NCBI RefSeq assembly: GCF_051781005.1
Contig: NZ_JBPWOA010000026.1
Coordinates: 310,001 to 374,000, forward strand
DNA length: 64,000 nt
Source of the DNA: Anabaena sp051781005
GTDB taxonomy: Bacteria; Cyanobacteriota; Cyanobacteriia; Cyanobacteriales; Nostocaceae
Direction of reading: 5' to 3'
Shown: piece by piece, positions 8,269 to 17,258 of the stretch
Position numbering within the stretch: position 1 is the stretch's first letter
Layout: every line of letters starts with the position of its first letter
Program-made: the position numbers and the translations under genes
Notes under the pieces: model-generated
Database searches by the model: none
Seen by the model: only the letters and a program-made list of their open reading frames with translations
Told to the model about the DNA's origin: nothing

Positions 8269-11200
8269 ATGATATCTGCTTCTTCAATTAATACTGCCTT
8301 GTCGGAGTTAGAGAGCCTTATTAACAGTTGTGAAAAGGATTTGATTAGGTTTATAGAGGAAAAACAAATGAAATCAGAAACGTCAATATCTACTAACAAA
8401 ATTAACAGACAACTGCAACAAAATCCGATTGCGATTGTCGGTATGGCATCTTTATTACCAAAAGCCAGAAACTTACGGGAATACTGGCGCAATATTGTTA
8501 ATAAAACTGACTGTATTACTGATGTTCCTGATACACATTGGAGCGTCAAAGATTACTACGATCCTAACCCCAGAACACCAGAAGATAAAACTTATTGTAA
8601 ACGCGGTGGATTTATCCCCGAAGTTGATTTTAATCCGATGGAATTTGGTATCCCTCCCAGCATTTTAGAGGTTACTGATGTATCACAACTATTAAGTTTA
8701 GTAGTTGCGAAAGAAGCAATGGAAGATGCTGGTTATAGTGAATCTCGTGAATTTAACCGCGAGAATGTGGGGGTAATTTTAGGTGTAGCGCAAGCCAAGC
8801 AATTAGGTATACCTCTATCTGCAAGGTTAGAATATCCGATTTGGGAAAAAGTTCTCAAAAGTAGTGGTTTATCTGACGAAGATACTAAAGTAATCGTCGA
8901 TAAAATCAAAACTGCTTATGTGAAATGGGATGAGAATGCTTTCCCTGGAATGTTAGCAAATGTGGTTGCTGGCAGAATTGCTAATCGGCTCAACTTTGGT
9001 GGTACAAACTGCGTAGTTGATGCTGCTTGCGCTAGTTCCTTCGGTGCTTTGAAGATGGCAATTAGTGAGCTAATTGAATATCGTAGCGATATGATGCTGA
9101 CTGGTGGTGTTGATACTGATAACACCATCATGGCTTATATTTCTTTTAGCAAAACTCCTGCTGTTACTCCTAGCGAAAATGTCAAACCTTTCGATGCTAA
9201 ATCTGACGGCATGATGTTAGGTGAAGGTATCGGCATGATTGTGTTAAAACGTCTCGAAGATGCAGAACGAGATGGTGATAAAATCTATGCAGTTATTAAA
9301 GGTATTGGCACTTCTAGCGATGGACGTTATAAGAGTATTTATGCTCCTCGCAAAGAAGGACAAGTTAAAGCTTTAGAACGTGCTTACAATGATGCTGGTT
9401 TTTCTCCTGCTACTGTGGGTTTGATGGAAGCACATGGGACAGGAACAATGGCTGGAGATCCTACAGAATTTGGGTCTTTGCGAGATTTCTTTACTCAATA
9501 TGATGACAAAAAACAGCATATTGCTTTGGGTAGTGTAAAATCACAAATTGGACATACAAAAGCTGCCGCAGGTGCAGCAAGTTTGATTAAAACTGCCTTG
9601 GCTTTACATCATAAGATTTTGCCACCAACTATCAATATTACTGAGCCAAATCCTAAACTAGATATTCAAAATTCTTCGTTTTACTTAAACACTGAAACTA
9701 GACCTTGGATCAAGGCAGAAGGGGAAGCACCAAGACGTGCTGGAGTGAGTTCCTTTGGTTTTGGTGGAACTAATTATCACGTTGTTTTGGAAGAATACGA
9801 AGCGGAACAAAAACAAGCTTATCGTTTACATAATGCGGCGAGTGAAGTGTTGTTATTTGGTTCTAATCCAGCAGAATTGATTACTAAGTTAGAAGCAACT
9901 TTAAATAATTTGCAATCTAACGAAGGAGAAAGACATTACTCGCAATTAATCCAAGAATCTCAAGCTCTAACTATTCCCCAAAATGCAGCGAGAATTGGGT
10001 TTGTCGCTGAGAGTCTGCAAGAAGCTTGTAAGTTGCTAAAAGTTAGTATTGATTTACTAAAAAATAAGCCGTCAGCAGTTTCTTGGGAACATCCTCAAGG
10101 TATTTATTACCGGGCTGCGGGGATGGAATTAGGCGGAAAAGTTGTGGCTTTATTCTCTGGCCAAGGTTCTCAATACCTAGAAATGGGTAGAGAAGCGGTG
10201 ATGAATTTCCCGGCTTTGCGTCGTCTGTATGGACAAATGGACGGGTTGTTAATTAAGGATAATTTGCAACCAATTTCGCAAATAGTTTTCCCCAATCCAA
10301 CTTTTGAAGAAGAAGAAAAAACTGCTCAAATTGCAGCTTTGCAAAGAACTGAATATGCTCAACCTGCAATTGGGGTTTTTAGTGCCGGGTTATATTCCAT
10401 CTTCCAAGAAGCTGGGTTTAAATCAGATTTTGCTGCCGGACATAGTTTTGGTGAATTGACGGCTTTGTGGGCGGCGGGAGTGCTGACTGAAGAGGATTAT
10501 TTGTTCTTGGTTAAGTCTAGAGGTCAAGCGATGGCTGCACCGAAAGACCCAGACCATGATGCAGGTAGTATGTTAGCGGTGAAGGAAGATATTACTAAGG
10601 TGGAAGCGGTGCTGAGGCATTTTCCCCAAGTTGCGATCGCTAACTTTAATTCTCCCACGCAAGTTGTCCTCGCGGGACCAACGGCGGAAATTAAGAAAAT
10701 TCAGCAAAAGTTCCAAGAATTGGGCTATGGTGCGGTGTTGTTGCCAGTTTCCGCTGCTTTCCATACACCTTTGATTGCATTTGCTCAAAAATCATTTGCG
10801 ATCGCTACCAAGTCAGTCGATTTCCAAAATCCCAAAGTTCCTGTTTTCAGCAACGTCACCGGCAAACAATATCCCCAAGAACCATCAGGAATCCAAAGAG
10901 TTCTGGAAGGACATCTTTCGAGTTCAGTGATGTTTAAACAAGAGATTGAAAATATCTACGCTGCTGGTGGTTATTGCTTTGTAGAATTTGGACCAAAACG
11001 GATTCTCACCAACTTAGTCAAAGATATCTTAGGCGATCGCCCTCATCTTACCGTATCTCTGAATCCGAGTACTCAAAAGAATAGCGATCGCTCCCTCAGA
11101 GAAGCCGCAATCCAACTGCGCGTCATTGGTATGGCTTTGAGCAATCTTGACCCCTACCAACTACCCCCAATCATCCCCCCAACTCCCACCAAAAAGACCT

Positions 11201-13686
11201 TAAGCGTCAAATTAAACGGTATTAACTACGTTTCCGAAAAAACCAGAAACGCCTTCACCGAAGCCCTACAGGATGGTTTCAAAATCAAAGGAGTTCAGGA
11301 ACACAGGAGTTCAGAAGTTCAGGAGTCAAAAGATTTAGAAGTTCAACACTCCTCACTCCCCACTCCTACTAACAGTCATAACGGAAATGGAAACGGTAAC
11401 GGACACAAAAAAACACCTGTAATTAGTACCCCCCAACAGCCCCAGATGATTCCTGCGCCCCGTTCAAATCAAGCAATTCAAGAATTATTACCTACTACAG
11501 CACGTTATGCAGTTGCACAGCGTCCAGGAGGGAAAATGGAAACACCAGATAAAAATATGAACTTCCAACAGGTTCTGGAAAGTCTAGAAAACCTCCTGAA
11601 CCAGTTTCAACACAACCAAAGTGATAACTTACAAATTCACGGAACTTACCTAAGTCATCAAATGGAATACGCCAAAACGTTTTTCCAACTGATGCAACAA
11701 CAAAACGCCCTATTTACAAATAATCAAACTTCAGAAACCGCCCAACTTAAACAAGTTGTGATGGAAACCTTCGAGCGCAGCATGATGCAGTTTCACAACC
11801 AACAAGGTGAAACCCTCCGCATTCATGAACAATATCTACAAGAACAAGTAGAATACACCAAAAACTTTTTCCAACTCATACAACAAGAATACTCACTACT
11901 AATTGCTGGTACAGACACAACACAACCTGTAATTCCTCCCCAACTCACAGAGACACACACCAACAGTCTGCGGGAGTTGATGTCCCCAGAACCAACTATT
12001 ACAGAAACAGTTGTTCCTCCCACCGTCAAAATAGTAGAAACTCAGCCAGTAGTTGAACCAGTAGTTGAAAAAGCTGCACCTGTAATCGCAGCCATTTCCA
12101 CCCCTCAAATTGCAGAACCTACCCCAGTTATTGAAACTCAACCTGAGCCAGTAGCACCTGTAGCATTAATTCCCGAACCAGCAACCACCAACCTGAATAT
12201 TGAAGACATAGGTAAAAACCTCCTAGCCATCACCAGCGAAAAAACAGGCTATCCCATCGAAATGCTCGAACTCGACATGGACATGGAAGCCGACTTAGGG
12301 ATTGATTCCATCAAACGGGTAGAAATCTTAGGAGGGTTGCAAGAGTTATACCCCAACTTACCCAAACCAAACTTAGAAGAACTATCTGAAAAACGCACCA
12401 TTGGTCAAGTCGTCGAGTATCTGCAAAAACAGGTGACAGGTGACAGGTTACAGGTGACAGAAGAAATACAGGTGACAGGTGACAGGTTACAGGTGACAGA
12501 GAAGAAAGTAGAGGAAACAAGGGAAGAATTACCTCTTCCCAGTCCCCAATCTCCAGTGGTCACTGAGCTACGCCGAAGTGTCCCCAGTAACGAATACGCC
12601 GACTTAGGACAAACCCTGTTAAACATCACCAGCGAAAAAACAGGCTACCCAGTCGAAATGCTCGAACTCGACATGGACATGGAAGCCGACTTAGGGATTG
12701 ATTCCATCAAACGGGTAGAAATCTTGGGTGCAATGCAAGAAACATACCCCGACTTACCCAAACCAAACATAGAAGAACTAGGCGACCTACGAACAATTGG
12801 ACAAATTGTAGACTACCTCCAAAAGCTGGCGGGAGGTGAAAAAAAAAACCCTGATTTTAACCCGGTAGGGGCGGTGTCTCCCCGCCCTCTAGAATCTCCC
12901 TGTCCTCTTACCCTCCCAGAAATGGTAGTGGATTTAACTCCACCGCCAATAGTAGACCCAAATCTTCCCCGTCGTCCCGCCAAACTCAAAAGCCTACCAC
13001 GACCTGATTTTTGGGAATGCAAATTACCAGAGGGACACATCGCCTTAATCACCGATGATGGTTCCCTCACTACCACCAAACTAGCTCACGCCCTCATAGA
13101 ACAAAGTTGGAAAGTAGTAGTTCTGAGTTTCCCACAAACATTAGTTGCATCGCAATTGCCATTACCAGTAGGCGTTACCCGCCTTACCTTGGCGAACATG
13201 AGTGAAGAACATCTGCAACTACTACTACAAAGCATCACCGCCAAACATGGAAAAATTGGTGCATTCATACATCTTCATCCTCAATTTCCAGGCGAAAACA
13301 CAGGTAAAATCTCCTATCTAGAAGCCGAGAAAGCGATCGTTAAACAAGTCTTCTTGATAGCCAAACATCTCAAACCAACCTTGAATGCAGCCGCTGATTT
13401 AGAAGGAAGAGTTAGCTTCTGCACAGTAGCCCATCTCGACGGAGCATTTGGTTTAGAACACAAAGAAAACTTTGGCATTATCGGCGCTGGATTATTTGGA
13501 TTAACCAAAAGTTTGAGATGGGAATGGCCAAAAGTTTTCTTCAGAGCAATAGACTTAAGCCCAACCTTAGATCCTCACCAATCAGCAGAATATATAGTTG
13601 CCGAACTGCATGATTCCAACAGATATATAGGTGAAGTTGGCTATGGTTCTCAAGGAAGAGTCACCCTCGTAGCTAAACCTGAATAA
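8269..13686 (+). CDS. hglE: HglE: PfaA-like heterocyst glycolipid polyketide synthase (KS-AT-ACP-ACP-partial KR)
   Basis: The protein has 1805 residues. The ketosynthase (about 50-510) has the full triad C254, H389 and H429. The acyltransferase (about 625-935) has GHSFGE with S726 and H832. Then come a linker with two copies of a helical motif (about 1098-1210), a Pro/Val/Glu-rich linker, ACP1 (phosphopantetheine Ser S1347 in GIDSIKRVEI), ACP2 (S1479), and about 230 residues resembling the structural half of a ketoreductase (about 1578-1805) without a catalytic half. This is the PUFA-synthase PfaA pattern. It extends and partly reduces the acyl chain of the glycolipid aglycone. An alternative start at 8368 (M34) has a better ribosome site (AGAGGA, 9 bases upstream) than 8269. 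It begins the rightward hgl gene set. Confidence 0.93.
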   Translation: MISASSINTALSELESLINSCEKDLIRFIEEKQMKSETSISTNKINRQLQQNPIAIVGMASLLPKARNLREYWRNIVNKTDCITDVPDTHWSVKDYYDPNPRTPEDKTYCKRGGFIPEVDFNPMEFGIPPSILEVTDVSQLLSLVVAKEAMEDAGYSESREFNRENVGVILGVAQAKQLGIPLSARLEYPIWEKVLKSSGLSDEDTKVIVDKIKTAYVKWDENAFPGMLANVVAGRIANRLNFGGTNCVVDAACASSFGALKMAISELIEYRSDMMLTGGVDTDNTIMAYISFSKTPAVTPSENVKPFDAKSDGMMLGEGIGMIVLKRLEDAERDGDKIYAVIKGIGTSSDGRYKSIYAPRKEGQVKALERAYNDAGFSPATVGLMEAHGTGTMAGDPTEFGSLRDFFTQYDDKKQHIALGSVKSQIGHTKAAAGAASLIKTALALHHKILPPTINITEPNPKLDIQNSSFYLNTETRPWIKAEGEAPRRAGVSSFGFGGTNYHVVLEEYEAEQKQAYRLHNAASEVLLFGSNPAELITKLEATLNNLQSNEGERHYSQLIQESQALTIPQNAARIGFVAESLQEACKLLKVSIDLLKNKPSAVSWEHPQGIYYRAAGMELGGKVVALFSGQGSQYLEMGREAVMNFPALRRLYGQMDGLLIKDNLQPISQIVFPNPTFEEEEKTAQIAALQRTEYAQPAIGVFSAGLYSIFQEAGFKSDFAAGHSFGELTALWAAGVLTEEDYLFLVKSRGQAMAAPKDPDHDAGSMLAVKEDITKVEAVLRHFPQVAIANFNSPTQVVLAGPTAEIKKIQQKFQELGYGAVLLPVSAAFHTPLIAFAQKSFAIATKSVDFQNPKVPVFSNVTGKQYPQEPSGIQRVLEGHLSSSVMFKQEIENIYAAGGYCFVEFGPKRILTNLVKDILGDRPHLTVSLNPSTQKNSDRSLREAAIQLRVIGMALSNLDPYQLPPIIPPTPTKKTLSVKLNGINYVSEKTRNAFTEALQDGFKIKGVQEHRSSEVQESKDLEVQHSSLPTPTNSHNGNGNGNGHKKTPVISTPQQPQMIPAPRSNQAIQELLPTTARYAVAQRPGGKMETPDKNMNFQQVLESLENLLNQFQHNQSDNLQIHGTYLSHQMEYAKTFFQLMQQQNALFTNNQTSETAQLKQVVMETFERSMMQFHNQQGETLRIHEQYLQEQVEYTKNFFQLIQQEYSLLIAGTDTTQPVIPPQLTETHTNSLRELMSPEPTITETVVPPTVKIVETQPVVEPVVEKAAPVIAAISTPQIAEPTPVIETQPEPVAPVALIPEPATTNLNIEDIGKNLLAITSEKTGYPIEMLELDMDMEADLGIDSIKRVEILGGLQELYPNLPKPNLEELSEKRTIGQVVEYLQKQVTGDRLQVTEEIQVTGDRLQVTEKKVEETREELPLPSPQSPVVTELRRSVPSNEYADLGQTLLNITSEKTGYPVEMLELDMDMEADLGIDSIKRVEILGAMQETYPDLPKPNIEELGDLRTIGQIVDYLQKLAGGEKKNPDFNPVGAVSPRPLESPCPLTLPEMVVDLTPPPIVDPNLPRRPAKLKSLPRPDFWECKLPEGHIALITDDGSLTTTKLAHALIEQSWKVVVLSFPQTLVASQLPLPVGVTRLTLANMSEEHLQLLLQSITAKHGKIGAFIHLHPQFPGENTGKISYLEAEKAIVKQVFLIAKHLKPTLNAAADLEGRVSFCTVAHLDGAFGLEHKENFGIIGAGLFGLTKSLRWEWPKVFFRAIDLSPTLDPHQSAEYIVAELHDSNRYIGEVGYGSQGRVTLVAKPE
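12430..12499 (+). repeat. In-frame 39-bp tandem repeat (CAGGTGACAG type) inside hglE
   Basis: Two copies of a block built from CAGGTGACAG and CAGGTTACAG start at 12430 and 12469, exactly 39 bp apart (13 codons), and encode VTGDRLQVTE twice in the linker between ACP1 and ACP2. The block looks like the short tandem repeats found between genes in Nostocales. Because the period is a multiple of three the reading frame survives. Confidence 0.75.
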
Positions 13687-13693
13687 CTTGTAG

Positions 13694-13762
13694 GGTGGGC
13701 ATTGCCCACCTCACAAAAACTCTTCTCTTCCTCTTTGCGTCTCTGCGCCTCTGCGTGAGACA
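13694..13762. repeat. Palindrome plus short interspersed repeat between hglE and the KR-DH gene
   Basis: A perfect palindrome GGTGGGCATTGCCCACC (13694-13710) is followed by CTTTGCGTCTCTGCG and CCTCTGCGTGAG. The second motif recurs at about 20640-20665 between hglC and hglA as TTTCTGCGTCTCTGCGTGAG. These repeats fill the 122-bp gap that interrupts the ketoreductase between two genes. Confidence 0.6.
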
Positions 13763-13808
13763 TTCATAAACTTATTCATCAAAATAGAATCAATTATAAA
13801 GTTGAAAT

Positions 13809-15539
13809 ATGACAGCAACACTTCAAATTAGCCCATCATCTGTCTTCGTCGTCAGTGGTGGAGCCAAGGGAATTACTGCACAATGCACCATTAAATTAGC
13901 ACAAAACCAACCTTGTAAATTTATTCTGCTTGGTCGCTCTGAAATCACCACAGAACCAGAATATGCTCGTGATTGTTTAGACGATTCTGCCTTGAAAAAA
14001 CGCATCATGGAAAATCTGATTTCTCAAGGCGAGAAACCAACACCCATGATGGTACAAAAGATATTTAATGAAATTAATTCTAGCCGAGAAATCAAAAAGA
14101 CCTTAGAGGCAATTGCAGCAGCAGGTGCAAAGGCAGAATATATCAGCGTTGATGTCACTGATACAGTAGCTTTGCAAGAAAAACTCAATAGTGTATCTCA
14201 AAAACTTGGAAAAATTACAGGCATTATTCACGGTGCTGGTAATTTAGCTGATAAATTAATTGAAAAGAAAACACAAGAAGACTTTGAAAAGGTTTACAAC
14301 GCCAAAGTTAAAGGATTACAAAATTTACTCTCTTGTGTTAATCTTCAGCAATTACAGCATTTAGTGTTATTTTCTTCTGTGACTGGTTTTTATGGCAATA
14401 TCGGTCAAAGTGATTATGCCATTGCTAACGAAATTCTCAACAAATCAGCCCATCAAATCAAGCAAAATTATCCTCAATGTCATGTAGTCGCAATTAATTG
14501 GGGTGGTTGGGATAGTGGTATGGTGACACCACAATTAAAAAAAGCATTTGCCGAAAGAGGAATTAGCATTATTCCTCTAGAAGTTGGTACACAAATGTTA
14601 GTTAATGAACTGTATCCTGCTTATCAAGATAATACACAAATTGTCATTGGTAGCACCATGATTCCCCCGGCGATGCCTTTAGGCTCCGAACTCCGCAGCT
14701 ACCGCATTCGACGACGGATGACATTAGCAGAAAATCCATTTTTGTATGATCATACAATTGCAGGTTCACCAGTATTACCAGCTACCTGCGCTAAATCATG
14801 GATGGTTAATGGTTGTGAAGAAATTTATCCGGGTTATACATATTTCAGTTGCCAAGACTTCAAAGTTTTGAAAGGCATTACTTTTAACTCAACTCTGGCT
14901 AATGAACATATTCTAGAAATAAAAGAAGTAGCTAAAAGCGAGGGTGACTTTGTTGAATTTCAAACCAAAATATTGAGTAAAACTCCTGAAGGAAGAACTC
15001 TCTATCATTTCAGTTCTCTGATCAAACTGGTAAAAAATATGCCAGAAGCACCCATTTATGAATCAATGGATCTCAGAGAAGATAATATCGTCACTACCAC
15101 TGGCAAAGGATTTTATCAAAATGGCGATTTGTCCTTATTTCATGGCCCAGCTTTTCAAGAAATAACCAGAATTTTAAACATTAGCTCAGAAAAGCTGACA
15201 GCCGAATGTTGTTGGCAAGAAATTTCGGCTAAACAACAAGGACAATTTCCCGTTAAATGGCACAATCCTTATATCATTGATTTGAGTACCCAAACCCTAT
15301 GGTTATGGTTAAATCATGTGCATCAAGAAGTTTGTTTACCAGGACAATTAACTTACTGTGAACAATATTTATCTGTGCCATTCAACATCCCATTTTATGT
15401 TTCCTGTGAAGTCAAAGCTAAAACAGATACTGGTGCAACTGTCAATTTTATTATCCATGATCGTGAAGGAAAAATATATTCACGCATCTTAGGAGCAAAA
15501 GCAGTCATTTGGCCAATGAAAATGTTAAATAAGAAGTAA
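13809..15539 (+). CDS. Ketoreductase-dehydratase protein of the heterocyst glycolipid synthase (hglF/hglG position)
   Basis: The protein has 576 residues. The N-terminal half is a catalytic ketoreductase: GGAKGI at 17-22, S190 in FSSVTGFYG, Y203 and N207 in QSDYAIANE. From about 300 a polyketide-synthase dehydratase double hotdog follows: H315xxxG319xxxxP324 in the first fold and D491xxxQ495 in the second. It would reduce beta-keto groups and dehydrate some of them during aglycone synthesis. Together with the ketoreductase-like tail of HglE it would make one complete PfaA-type KR, so the domain appears split over two genes. As I recall, PCC 7120 has two genes (hglF, hglG) between hglE and hglD. 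Only one is seen here, so I give no symbol. Confidence 0.87.
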   Translation: MTATLQISPSSVFVVSGGAKGITAQCTIKLAQNQPCKFILLGRSEITTEPEYARDCLDDSALKKRIMENLISQGEKPTPMMVQKIFNEINSSREIKKTLEAIAAAGAKAEYISVDVTDTVALQEKLNSVSQKLGKITGIIHGAGNLADKLIEKKTQEDFEKVYNAKVKGLQNLLSCVNLQQLQHLVLFSSVTGFYGNIGQSDYAIANEILNKSAHQIKQNYPQCHVVAINWGGWDSGMVTPQLKKAFAERGISIIPLEVGTQMLVNELYPAYQDNTQIVIGSTMIPPAMPLGSELRSYRIRRRMTLAENPFLYDHTIAGSPVLPATCAKSWMVNGCEEIYPGYTYFSCQDFKVLKGITFNSTLANEHILEIKEVAKSEGDFVEFQTKILSKTPEGRTLYHFSSLIKLVKNMPEAPIYESMDLREDNIVTTTGKGFYQNGDLSLFHGPAFQEITRILNISSEKLTAECCWQEISAKQQGQFPVKWHNPYIIDLSTQTLWLWLNHVHQEVCLPGQLTYCEQYLSVPFNIPFYVSCEVKAKTDTGATVNFIIHDREGKIYSRILGAKAVIWPMKMLNKK

Positions 15540-15832
15540 TAGTAGGTTGGGTTAAGCGACGGCGCAACCCAACAAATTCACCAAAATCAAAATATTGGGT
15601 TTCCTTACATCAATCTAACCTACATTGTTAAATTGGAAGTAATAGTAGGTTGGGTTAAGCGACAGCACAACTCAACAAATTCACTAAAATCAAAATGTTG
15701 GGTTTCCTTACATCAATCTAACCTACATTGTTAAATTGGAAGTAATAGTAGGTTGGGTTAAACGACAGCACAACTCAACAAATTCACTAAAATTAAAATG
15801 TTGGGTTTCCTTGCGTCAACCCAACCTACACT
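15534..15832. repeat. Three tandem copies of a 103-bp repeat with GTAGGTTGGGTT ends
   Basis: Copies begin at 15534, 15637 and 15740, an exact 103-bp period. Each starts AAGTAATAGTAGGTTGGGTT, and the third closes with AACCCAACCTACA, the inverse of the start. The first copy overlaps the last codons and stop of the KR-DH gene. The array fills the 357-bp gap before hglD. The same GTAGGTTGGGTT/AACCCAACCTAC unit occurs at 46151-46344. Confidence 0.85.
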
Positions 15833-15896
15833 ACCGCGATTGGGGGAATAGCGTAAATCCTGAACAACGTCTTATGCCCCAACGAGGATTTCAAGA

Positions 15897-17258
15897 GTGG
15901 AAAAAATAGCTATTATCGGGTTATCTTGCCTCTTTCCCGATGCTAAAAATCCTGAAGAATTTTGGCAGAATCTCACTGAAGAGAAAGATGCTATCTCATC
16001 TTTAAGTGTAGCGGATTTGGGAATAGATCCTGCTATATTCTACGATTCTGACAAAGGTAAACCGGAAAAATTCTACTTTCTTAAAGGTGGATTTATCCGT
16101 GACTTTAAGTTTGATGCTAGTGAGTACAATTTACCTGGGGTATTTGTAGAAAGCTTAGACAATACCTTTAAATGGTCATTGTATGCTGCCAAACAAGCCA
16201 TTATCCAAAGTGGTTATTGGGGAAATAAAACTGCACTCTCAAAATGTGGCGTAATTTTAGGAACTCTGGCTTTACCAACCAAAGCTTCTAATCAATTATT
16301 TGCTCCTCTTTATCAGCAAACAATTGAACCTGCAATTGGTGAACTTTTACAGGAAAAAGACTTCCGTTTAGGAGGTGCATTAACTGCTGCTAAAGCATCT
16401 CCATATAATGCTATGGTGAGCGGCTTACCTGCTGCTATAATTTCCCGTGCATTTTCTCTTTCTGGAACTCATTGCTGTATAGATGCTGCCTGTTCATCGG
16501 CATTTTATGCCATTAAATTAGCATCCCATTATCTACAATCTGGTAAAGCTGATTTGATGTTAGCTGGTGCTATTAGTTGTTCAGATCCGTTGTTTTTAAG
16601 AATGTTGTTTTCAGGTATTCAAGGATATCCCGAAAATGGCATTAGTCGTCCTCTAGATAAGGCATCACGCGGGTTAATTACCTCCGAAGGAATTGGGATG
16701 GTAATGCTGAAAAGATACAGTGATGCTGTTCGAGATGGCGATCGCATTTTAGCAACAATCTGCGGTAATGGTCTATCTAATGATGGTAAAGGTAAGCACC
16801 TCCTCAGCCCTAATGCTCAAGGACAAACTCTCGCGTACAAAAGAGCATACGCTGAGGCTAACCTTAACCCCCAAACTATTGATTATTTAGAGTGTCACGC
16901 GACCGGCACTCTGTTGGGAGATACCACAGAATGCAACTCAGTTGAAGGCTTTTTTGGTCAACACCAAGCAACGCCTTTGGTGGGTTCGGCTAAAACTAAC
17001 GTTGGTCATTTACTCGTTGCTGCTGGCATGGTGGGGATAACAAAGACGATTTTAAGTATGTCACACGGTGTTATCCCTGCGACTATAGATATCAGTGAAC
17101 CTATGGGTTCTGAGCATAATGTTATTTCGCCTCAAAACATTGTCAGAACTGCCACACCTTGGCCGAGTAAAGGAACTAAGCGCGTAGCTTTAAGCGCATT
17201 TGGATTTGGTGGAACCAACTCTCATTTAATTTTGGAACAGGGGGAAGTCAGCAAATGA
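15897..17258 (+). CDS. hglD: HglD: stand-alone active ketosynthase
   Basis: The protein has 453 residues and is a single full-length beta-ketoacyl synthase starting MEKIAIIGLSC. The catalytic triad is intact: C199 in DAACSSAF, H334 in ECHATGT and H371 in NVGHLLVA. The start is GTG at 15897, with GAGGA about 8 bases upstream; an ATG at 15874 is out of frame. The stop overlaps the next start (ATGA at 17255-17258), so it is translationally coupled to hglC. An active KS followed by an inactive KS resembles the KS/chain-length-factor pairs of PUFA synthases. The name follows gene order (D just before C) in the known hgl cluster. Confidence 0.85.
   Translation: MEKIAIIGLSCLFPDAKNPEEFWQNLTEEKDAISSLSVADLGIDPAIFYDSDKGKPEKFYFLKGGFIRDFKFDASEYNLPGVFVESLDNTFKWSLYAAKQAIIQSGYWGNKTALSKCGVILGTLALPTKASNQLFAPLYQQTIEPAIGELLQEKDFRLGGALTAAKASPYNAMVSGLPAAIISRAFSLSGTHCCIDAACSSAFYAIKLASHYLQSGKADLMLAGAISCSDPLFLRMLFSGIQGYPENGISRPLDKASRGLITSEGIGMVMLKRYSDAVRDGDRILATICGNGLSNDGKGKHLLSPNAQGQTLAYKRAYAEANLNPQTIDYLECHATGTLLGDTTECNSVEGFFGQHQATPLVGSAKTNVGHLLVAAGMVGITKTILSMSHGVIPATIDISEPMGSEHNVISPQNIVRTATPWPSKGTKRVALSAFGFGGTNSHLILEQGEVSK

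Noticed and set aside
12311..12629. Minus-strand frames with LSPVTCHLSPV repeats inside hglE
   Set aside because: These are the reverse reading of the CAGGTGACAG repeat in the ACP linker.
13694..13710. Palindrome after hglE as a transcription terminator
   Set aside because: The arms leave a one-base loop and no T-run follows. It looks like a repeat end rather than a terminator.
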